From positions 1 to 39,785 of the IMG/VR virus record IMGVR_UViG_3300048833_000369: a stretch of 39,785 bases of DNA. One strand, written 5' to 3'. This document shows, in pieces, positions 31,989 through 37,281 of the stretch (position 1 is its first letter; every line of letters starts with the position of its first letter). Position numbers and translations under genes: made by a program. The notes below the pieces were generated by a model. The model saw only the letters and a list, made by a program, of their open reading frames with translations, did not search any database and was not told where the DNA came from. The DNA comes from a virus.

Positions 31989-32510
31989 TTATGCATCAAA
32001 ACCCGGGAAAGTGTCGCGCCCGAAGTTCGACGGATCGGGCGGGTTGGCCTGCGTCTTGGCCTCGCTTTCGCACGGTTGATTGCGGGTGGTTGCAGTGAGG
32101 GGTTTTGCGCCCTTGCCTTTGCCCTTTGTTTTATCGAGCTTTTCCAGCTTCTTTGAGATGGTCAGAAGAGCGGCCACCCAGCGCCGCCAGGCTGTCGATC
32201 GCACCACACCAGCGCGAATACAGACCTGCCGCCAGCGGGCACCCTCGGCACGGAGCCAGACGATCCGGGCGTCCTCGGGGTTGAGCAGCAGAAGCCAGTC
32301 GAAGCATTCCTCCATCCGGCTGATGGCGGCGGCGCTGGGGATGACCCGCATCGGCCGTTCGGGCGTGTAGCCGTAGGCGTGCTTGGCGTCATGCACTACT
32401 GGGGGCCAGGAACTGCCGTAGCCGCGGGGGCGGTCTTTCTCGGGCAGGTTCCTCAGGGTGTAGGCGGCTTCCTCGAGGCGATCCTCGATCTCACGGGGCG
32501 TCAGGCGCAC
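31989..32510 (-). CDS. DUF6362-like early protein
   Basis: A 173-aa protein (LTPREIEDRLEEAAYTLRNL, then RGYGSSWPPVVHDAKHAYGY, then RVIPSAAAISRMEECFDWLL, then VVRSTAWRRWVAALLTISKK). I recall this pattern as DUF6362, common in alphaproteobacterial prophages near replication genes. The VRSTAWRRW part resembles a helix-turn-helix, so DNA binding is likely. The last 50 residues are a lysine-rich tail (TKGKGKGAKP) followed by polar residues. The start is GTG at 32510 with AAGGAG 6-7 nt upstream, set by the Shine-Dalgarno site. An in-frame open stretch reaching 32891 is only a shadow of the next gene. It begins 17 bp after the replication-type gene. Confidence 0.82.
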   Translation of the reverse strand: MRLTPREIEDRLEEAAYTLRNLPEKDRPRGYGSSWPPVVHDAKHAYGYTPERPMRVIPSAAAISRMEECFDWLLLLNPEDARIVWLRAEGARWRQVCIRAGVVRSTAWRRWVAALLTISKKLEKLDKTKGKGKGAKPLTATTRNQPCESEAKTQANPPDPSNFGRDTFPGFDA

Positions 32511-32527
32511 AGGGTTCTCCTTCGGGA

Positions 32528-33493
32528 TCAGTAGATTTGGTGGGCGCGCAGGGTGGCCTCGGTGACGAGGCCCGCCCGCAGCAGGGCATCGCGCTGGGTG
32601 TTCGTGACGGCGCTGGGCGGCACGTAGGCACCGGAGTTCAGCCAGGCGGCCAGGGGCGCCAGCCGGTCCTCGGGGCTTATGGCTGGGCCGCTGGGCGCAA
32701 CGGCAGGGCCAGCGCCAGCTTCCCCAGCACCTTTCGCCTTTGCCGCTTGGGCGATCCGCTTGGCATGGCGCGCTGCGATCGCGTGGGCGAAATACTCCCA
32801 CGTGCGGATCGGGCTGCCTCGGGGCTTGGCCGTGCGTTCGGCGATCACCGGCAGGACGTCCAACTCGAGGTCGTAGCCTGCCTTCAGCCAAGCGCCGATC
32901 GTGGCCGTGGTGCCAGTGATCGCCGCCCTGGCGGTTTGGGTCATCCCCTCGCCGCAGGCGGCCAGACAGGCGGCCTCTGCCGCGTCCAGATCGGGGCCCT
33001 CGTCGTCAGCCGAAACCTCGGTCCGGGCCTCGCGCGTCGCGCCCGCGTCACGCGCGGTAGTAATTACCGGTTCTTTACTTACAAGGTTAGTGTCCAGATT
33101 CTGGACATGGCTTTTCGCGAAATCTGGACATGGCTTTTGCCCCTTTCCATGTCTGGAATCTGGACATGGGTCGGGCCGGTTTTCGGCCGCCAGCGGCAGT
33201 TCCGCCTGGGCTGAAAACTCAGGCTCGAAGGCCAGGAAGTACCGGGTTGATTGCCGCCGGTGGGCGCCCTCGGAGTGGCGCCGCTCGCGGCGGATCAGCC
33301 CGGCCTGTTCCAGCTTGTCGAGATGCACGTTCAGGCTGGCGCGGGAGATTTCGGCATCGGCCGCCAACTGGTCCTGCGACGGGAAGCACCCGTAATCCGG
33401 GTTGTGCCGATCGCAGAGATGCCAGAGGACGAGCTTGGTCGCAGGCGCCAGACCGCGCTGCTGGATCGCCCAGTTGGTGGCACGATGGCTCAT
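32528..33493 (-). CDS. Winged-helix replication-initiator-like protein
   Basis: A 321-aa protein with an N-terminal winged helix-turn-helix (about 1-75: ATKLVLWHLCDRHNPDYGCF, DAEISRASLNVHLDKLEQAG, LIRRERRH). A low-complexity hinge follows (about 105-165), then a helical C-terminal domain (EYFAHAIAARHAKRIAQAAK, ending LVTEATLRAHQIY). This layout resembles phage O-type initiators or helicase loaders. The DNA encoding the hinge (residues about 108-135) carries a cluster of iteron-like repeats, as in lambda O, whose gene contains the origin. The gene starts inside the stop of the 33490 gene (ATGA). It could instead be only a transcription factor; no ATPase or primase motif is present. Confidence 0.8.
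   Translation of the reverse strand: MSHRATNWAIQQRGLAPATKLVLWHLCDRHNPDYGCFPSQDQLAADAEISRASLNVHLDKLEQAGLIRRERRHSEGAHRRQSTRYFLAFEPEFSAQAELPLAAENRPDPCPDSRHGKGQKPCPDFAKSHVQNLDTNLVSKEPVITTARDAGATREARTEVSADDEGPDLDAAEAACLAACGEGMTQTARAAITGTTATIGAWLKAGYDLELDVLPVIAERTAKPRGSPIRTWEYFAHAIAARHAKRIAQAAKAKGAGEAGAGPAVAPSGPAISPEDRLAPLAAWLNSGAYVPPSAVTNTQRDALLRAGLVTEATLRAHQIY
33091..33169. repeat. Iteron cluster (TCTGGACATGG) with adjacent AT-rich tract: candidate phage origin
   Basis: The 11-mer TCTGGACATGG is present at 33100-33110, 33123-33133 and 33159-33169. An inverted 8-nt copy TGTCCAGA is at 33091-33098 and an inverted two-mismatch copy at 33147-33157. The first two direct copies share the extension CTTTT. 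The inverted and direct copies form two closely spaced dyads (33091/33100 and 33147/33159). An AT-rich tract (33057-33090), unusual for this genome, lies directly beside the array. Iterons plus an AT-rich unwinding region inside an initiator gene is the lambda ori plan. Confidence 0.65.
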
Positions 33494-33684
33494 AGCGCGG
33501 CCGTCACCGTCAGCCGCTTCACGATCGCCTCCATCAGCGCGATCCGCAGGTGCGCGTCGTCCTGGCGCATCTTTCCGGCCCGCACCCGGGCCCAGTAGAA
33601 CTGGCGGCGGAGGTCAAGTTCGCGCTGGGCTTCGGCGATCAGGGCAGCCACCGGAAACCGGCCTTCAGGGGTGAGTTTGGTCAT
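33490..33684 (-). CDS. Small hypothetical early protein
   Basis: A 64-aa protein (MTKLTPEGRFPVAALIAEAQ, then RELDLRRQFYWARVRAGKMR, then HLRIALMEAIVKRLTV) predicted to be mostly helical and basic. It lies between the excisionase-like gene and the winged-helix gene, overlapping the latter by ATGA, so it is co-translated. An alternative ATG 12 nt upstream (33696) would abut the preceding stop. I know no family. Confidence 0.7.
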   Translation of the reverse strand: MTKLTPEGRFPVAALIAEAQRELDLRRQFYWARVRAGKMRQDDAHLRIALMEAIVKRLTVTAAL

Positions 33685-33697
33685 TGGCGCCCCCATT

Positions 33698-33952
33698 TCA
33701 GCGCCGCCCGGCCACGGCCTTGTGCTGGCCGGTCTTGCGGGCTTCCTGCTCCTTCAGCCAGTCGCGGACAGCCTCCTTGCGGTAGAGCACTTTGCGGCCA
33801 ACCCGCACGCAGGGCGGCCCCACGCGCCGGGTTTCCCAGCGCTGCAACGTGTCGACCGACAGGGCCAATTGCCGGGCCAGTTCCGCCCGGTCGAGCCAGC
33901 CATCCAGCAGCGCCGGATCAGCGCCCGCGTCCTTCAAGATATTGTTATCCAT
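33698..33952 (-). CDS. Excisionase-like helix-turn-helix (MerR/HTH_17) protein
   Basis: An 84-aa protein with a MerR-type helix-turn-helix at residues 18-70: WLDRAELARQLALSVDTLQR, WETRRVGPPCVRVGRKVLYR, KEAVRDWLKEQE. This is the AlpA/Xis/HTH_17 family used by temperate phages for excision control or early transcription. The ATG at 33952 has GAGGAG 6 nt upstream and follows a 52-bp upstream element shared with the integrase gene, which supports a role in the integration/excision switch. It heads the leftward early operon. An open extension to 34078 covers the regulatory region and is not coding. Confidence 0.85.
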   Translation of the reverse strand: MDNNILKDAGADPALLDGWLDRAELARQLALSVDTLQRWETRRVGPPCVRVGRKVLYRKEAVRDWLKEQEARKTGQHKAVAGRR

Positions 33953-34025
33953 AAGTTTCTCCTCGCGCCGCCGCCCCGGGGATCGGGACCGGTCATCGGC
34001 CAGGAGAGGCAAGCACGGGGCAGGG

Positions 34026-34077
34026 ACCGGCGAAGAGGCGGAAACCGGCGGAAAGGAAAAGGGAATTACGCCGGTCA
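34026..34077 (-). repeat. 52-bp upstream element, copy A (leftward, before excisionase-like gene)
   Basis: Read leftward, this stretch matches 35757-35808 at 45 of 52 positions by my alignment, with a continuous identical run of 19 nt (CCTTTCCGCCGGTTTCCGC at its core) extended to CTCT. Both copies are preceded by GCCCAGCG. It ends about 73 bp before the ATG at 33952. CGCCGGTT/AACCGGCG half-sites recur within it and again at about 34094 and 34114. It is best read as a shared operator/promoter region. The stretch 34078-34266 between this element and the next gene holds only such half-sites and no gene. Confidence 0.75.
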
Positions 34078-34266
34078 CGCTGGGCTGTAGTTCAACCGGC
34101 GAAACGCACCGCGCAACCGGCTTGATTGGCGACAGGTTTATGACAATCTGAGGGGGAGCAGTTCACAACAGATTCGCCGAAACGTCGCCGCGCCCGGAAG
34201 GGCGAGGTGCACGGCCCCTGTGCGTTCAGGGGCTGGAGAAAGGAGGGCGGTAACGGGGGGCAGGTA

Positions 34267-34857
34267 ATGGCGTTTGTCGCCCGGAATTTCTATTCTGTTC
34301 TCGAGACTTCCTTCCGCTGGGAGTGCAGCCAGACCGAGATTGTCGATCTGGCGATGGCCGAGAAGATCGACCTCGTCATCGCGCTGCCGAACGTACGGTT
34401 CGATGATGGAACCGAGGCGACGATGGGCGTCATTCAGGGCGGCGTCGTGCGTCCCTTGTTCCGGGGCTACGGTGTGCTGGAGGAGCAGGTCTTCATCCGT
34501 CAGGCACGCCCTCCCAATTGCGGCTGGAAACGCATCGAAGAGCCCAAAGAGGGCATCCGGGTGATGGCGCCTGACGTTCTGATCATGGCGGCCGAGGTTG
34601 AGCGGTTCGAAGACGAAAATGGCCTCGTACGGCGGGTCGTATCGGGCCCCGGGGCGCAGACCCGCTACGACTGGGACGGGTTCTACTGCGAAATCATCTG
34701 CCGGGTCCAAGAGCGCGGCCTACCCACCAAGCAGAAGGAACTCATCGACGATATGGTCGATTGGTTCCTGAGCAGATCGGTCAACGGGGATGCCCCGGAC
34801 GATTCAACAATCCGAAAGAAGATCAGAGGCTTCTGGGGTCGACTCCGGCCCGACTAG
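34267..34857 (+). CDS. Hypothetical protein beside the early control region
   Basis: A 196-aa protein (MAFVARNFYSVLETSFRWEC, then SQTEIVDLAMAEKIDLVIAL, then PNVRFDDGTEATMGVIQGGV) with a beta-rich centre (FRGYGVLEEQVFIRQARPPN, MAPDVLIMAAEVERFEDENG). Its C-terminal helix-loop segment LPTKQKELIDDMVDWFLSRS with DDSTIRKKIRGFWGRL is a tail I have seen in many Rhodobacterales prophage and plasmid proteins without known function. It diverges from the excisionase-like operon across 314 bp and converges with the CoiA-like gene 9 bp away. It occupies the place where a phage repressor would be expected, but no helix-turn-helix is visible. The start is taken at 34267, because the upstream in-frame extension from 34207 is not protein-like. 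Confidence 0.75.
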   Translation: MAFVARNFYSVLETSFRWECSQTEIVDLAMAEKIDLVIALPNVRFDDGTEATMGVIQGGVVRPLFRGYGVLEEQVFIRQARPPNCGWKRIEEPKEGIRVMAPDVLIMAAEVERFEDENGLVRRVVSGPGAQTRYDWDGFYCEIICRVQERGLPTKQKELIDDMVDWFLSRSVNGDAPDDSTIRKKIRGFWGRLRPD

Positions 34858-34866
34858 TTCAACGAT

Positions 34867-35607
34867 TCACCTGCGCCAGTATCGTAGTCGATAGCGGGGT
34901 TGGATTAACTGAGCGAAAAGGGCCTCATGGACGCTTTGCCAATCAAAGATCGCAGCCTCGCCATCAGCGATTTTGACGAGGGTGGACCTGTGAACCGGGA
35001 AGTAGAGGGCCTTTTCCATGAACCTGCTTGGTAGCAGACACATCAGATGGCTTTGTTGGCTTGAAGCGCCCTCGGTGCCAAGCCCGTCAAAGTCGAATAG
35101 GACGGGCACCGAGCAGTTAAGCCACATCCTTGGAAAGTAGGCTCCTGGAACGTGTACTTGCTGGACAATTCCCTCGGGCAGCACATGCCAGCCAGGATGG
35201 TTCTCATTGATGCGCGGTCGGTCGCTTTTCAGGCGAGTGCAGTCAACGATCCAGAGCATCTTCCGATAGAAATCTTCACGAGACTGTCGCTCCGCCGCCT
35301 TGATGGACGAGTGTTGGAACTCGATAACAAGGCCATTTGGCGTCTTGATGTCGGCAATATGGATTTCTCCCGTCGGCGAACGGTGCACGGATTCCTGCCA
35401 TTCCCTTGGAAAGAGGTTCTTCCATTGCCGGTGCCATTCTGTTTCTGGCTCCCACCAAGGATCGCACACTCGCTTGCCTTTGTGGGCCCAGTGCCAGACA
35501 CGTTCAGTACCACATTTGGCAATCACAGGCTGCGCGCAGCCAGGGCATTGACCAGCGAAACCGGGTTCAGGTTCGCGACGTTCGCCGTCAACCAAAGAGA
35601 ACTTCAT
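34867..35607 (-). CDS. CoiA-like competence-family nuclease
   Basis: A 246-aa protein with the CoiA architecture. It has an N-terminal zinc-ribbon-like segment (Cys21, Cys24 in CPGCAQPV; Cys32), then WHWAHK (39-43) equivalent to the CoiA HFAH box, then EPETEWHRQWKNLFP (the conserved E/H/K helix), then a PD-(D/E)xK-like core with Asp86 (HIADIKTPNG) and Glu96-x-Gln98 (VIEFQHSSI). The C-terminal third is less conserved. CoiA acts on DNA or recombination intermediates during natural transformation; phage-borne relatives are probably nucleases. The ATG at 35607 has AAGGG 7 nt upstream. Lower G+C than the core and its position between the two inverted 52-bp elements suggest accessory cargo. Confidence 0.82.
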   Translation of the reverse strand: MKFSLVDGERREPEPGFAGQCPGCAQPVIAKCGTERVWHWAHKGKRVCDPWWEPETEWHRQWKNLFPREWQESVHRSPTGEIHIADIKTPNGLVIEFQHSSIKAAERQSREDFYRKMLWIVDCTRLKSDRPRINENHPGWHVLPEGIVQQVHVPGAYFPRMWLNCSVPVLFDFDGLGTEGASSQQSHLMCLLPSRFMEKALYFPVHRSTLVKIADGEAAIFDWQSVHEALFAQLIQPRYRLRYWRR

Positions 35608-35756
35608 CCTTACGCCCTTCGAACTAGGTCGTGCCTGAAAGAGAACTTGCGTGGAGCGTAACCTTCGCCGGGCCGTTGTGTCGATATATGGTTGTCGGCC
35701 CACGCGCCGGTGCCAAAGGTAGTACTTCAGCTAACATTTTCTGCCCAGCGCCGCCC

Positions 35757-35808
35757 TGACCGGCATAATTACCAGGACCTTTCCGCCGGTTTCCGCCTCT
35801 GCGCCGGT
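35757..35808 (+). repeat. 52-bp upstream element, copy B (rightward, before integrase)
   Basis: This is the second copy of the element at 34026-34077, in inverted orientation on the map but in the same orientation relative to the gene it precedes. It ends 66 bp before the integrase ATG, against about 73 bp in copy A. Similarity stops at the element edges, so this is not a general duplication of the gene starts. The rest of the 267-bp gap 35608-35874 has no gene that I can support. Confidence 0.75.
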
Positions 35809-35874
35809 TTGGCCCGAATGAGACATTGCTCCGCGCCGCGGGTCGTCGCTGACTGCGGGTGAAAGGAGCGTCGC

Positions 35875-37104
35875 ATGAAGGCAAAACTCTCTGAACGCGT
35901 TGTAAAGGCTGCTGAAATCGGCAGCCGCAAGTATGTCCTCTTCGATGAGGATACCCCTGGCTTCGGGCTCTGCGTCTACACCACCGGGCGCAAGGGGTTC
36001 GTGCTGATCTACCGGATCGCAGGGCAGCAGAAACGCTTCACGATTGGCGTCTGGCCGACATGGTCGGTGACCGCCGCCCGGGATGAGGCCAAGCGCCTGA
36101 TCCGCGAGATCGATCGCGGCGAGGACCCGCTCGACACCCGCAAGGCCGCCCGCGGGGCGCCCACGGTCAAGGAACTGGCCGAGCGGTTCATCGAGGAACA
36201 CCTGCCGAAGCTCGCCCCGACCAATGCCTCGGACCAGAAGAGCATGCTGGAAAAGCTGGTCTTGCCAGAGTGGAAGAACCGCAAGGTGGCGGACATCACG
36301 CCCACCGACGTCGATCGCCTGCTGACCAAAATCGCCGCCGGGCGGGCGCGGCCGTCGAAGAAGAAACCCACCCAGAAGCGGCGCAAGAAACTGGCCCCGC
36401 CCAAGCCCACGCCGGTGCGGGCCAACCGAGCTGGGGAGATGCTGCGCAAGATGTTCAATCTCGCCATGCTGTGGAAGATGCGCACCGACAACCCGGCCTT
36501 CGGGTTCCGCCGCCGCCCCGAGGTGGCCCGTGACCGGTTCCTCTCCTTCGAGGAGATCGAACGCCTGGCCAACGCCCTGGCCGTCGACGAAGATCAGCGC
36601 GCCGCCAGCATCATCCGCCTCTGCATGCTGACCGGAGCCCGGCTGGGCGAGGTCCGCACGGCGACCTTCGACCAATTCAACCTCGATCTGGCCATCTGGA
36701 CCAAGCAAGCCGCCTACACCAAGCAGCGCCGCATCCACCGCGTGCCGATCTCGCATGAGGCGGTGGCCCTGATCCGCCTGCGGCGGGAAATCGTGCCGAA
36801 GGGCTGCCCCTTCCTCTTCCCGGGCGACGTCCCCGATCAGCCGGTCGGCGATCCCAAGCGCTTCTGGCCCAAGATGCAGAAGGTCGCCCAGATCCCCGAC
36901 GTCCGCATCCACGACCTGCGCCACACCTTCGCCTCGCTGCTGGTTTCCGGCGGCGCATCGCTGGAAATGATCGGCCGCCTCCTCGGTCACACCCAGATCG
37001 GCACCACCCAGCGCTATGCCCACCTGATCGACGCACCCCTGCGGGCCGGGGTGAACGCCGTGGGTGAGATGCTGAAGCCGCGGTTGCGTGTGGTGGGGGA
37101 GTAG
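35875..37104 (+). CDS. int: Tyrosine site-specific integrase (P4-like, DUF4102 arm domain)
   Basis: A 409-aa tyrosine recombinase that integrates and excises the prophage. Residues 1-85 form a DUF4102-type arm-binding domain (GFGLCVYTTGRKGFVLIYRI, KRFTIGVWPTWSVTAARDEA). Residues about 95-190 form the SAM-like core-binding domain, with a long basic insertion (RPSKKKPTQKRRKK). The catalytic set is complete: Arg256 (TGARLGEVR), His346 and Arg349 (HDLRH), His372 (LLGHTQIGTT) and Tyr381 (QRYAHL). AAAGGAG lies 7 nt before the ATG. The family often uses tRNA genes as attB, consistent with tRNA-fMet at the other end. The gene reads outward, so attR should lie downstream, between 37105 and 37281 or beyond the next genes. 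Confidence 0.96.
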   Translation: MKAKLSERVVKAAEIGSRKYVLFDEDTPGFGLCVYTTGRKGFVLIYRIAGQQKRFTIGVWPTWSVTAARDEAKRLIREIDRGEDPLDTRKAARGAPTVKELAERFIEEHLPKLAPTNASDQKSMLEKLVLPEWKNRKVADITPTDVDRLLTKIAAGRARPSKKKPTQKRRKKLAPPKPTPVRANRAGEMLRKMFNLAMLWKMRTDNPAFGFRRRPEVARDRFLSFEEIERLANALAVDEDQRAASIIRLCMLTGARLGEVRTATFDQFNLDLAIWTKQAAYTKQRRIHRVPISHEAVALIRLRREIVPKGCPFLFPGDVPDQPVGDPKRFWPKMQKVAQIPDVRIHDLRHTFASLLVSGGASLEMIGRLLGHTQIGTTQRYAHLIDAPLRAGVNAVGEMLKPRLRVVGE

Positions 37105-37281
37105 GGCGCCGCTATGGGGCAGCGAATGATTGTGCGCTTGGCGCACTTCCAGTCTCCTTCATTGTGGCGTTCGACCGCTAACCCGGTTACATCCATAGGA
37201 TATTCGACCTGCGCACGAGACGTGGAAAAGCCAACGGTGCAATCTTCGTTTGTCGCAGCTGGTGGCTAAGGAGCGTATGGC

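Larger units (their letters stand above)
127..37281. mobile_element. Siphovirus-like prophage, boundaries approximate
   Basis: A contiguous set of phage modules (lysis, tail, head, terminase, replication, excision, integrase) runs from just after an intact tRNA-fMet gene to just after a tyrosine integrase. The head genes are of the lambda GpA/gpB type, while the tail tip is of the Rhodobacter gene-transfer-agent type, so the element is mosaic. A tRNA 3' end is a typical attB, which makes about base 100-126 the likely left junction. I looked for a second copy of the tRNA 3' end between the integrase and the methyltransferase gene and did not see one. The right boundary is therefore inferred, and the restriction-modification genes beyond 37282 may be either cargo or host. 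No structural gene looks broken, so the element may be functional. Confidence 0.8.

Noticed and set aside
31989-32891. A 300-aa reading of the DUF6362-like gene
   Set aside because: The first part is out-of-frame translation of the winged-helix gene. The GTG at 32510 with AAGGAG is the sensible start.
35731-37146. A 471-aa open frame opposite the integrase
   Set aside because: The integrase has its full catalytic set. The antisense frame is a His/Gly/Arg-rich shadow.
37105-37281. Expected attR copy of the tRNA 3' end after the integrase
   Set aside because: Read base by base, the stretch has only a weak GGTTxxATCC resemblance at about 37184-37193, far short of an att core.
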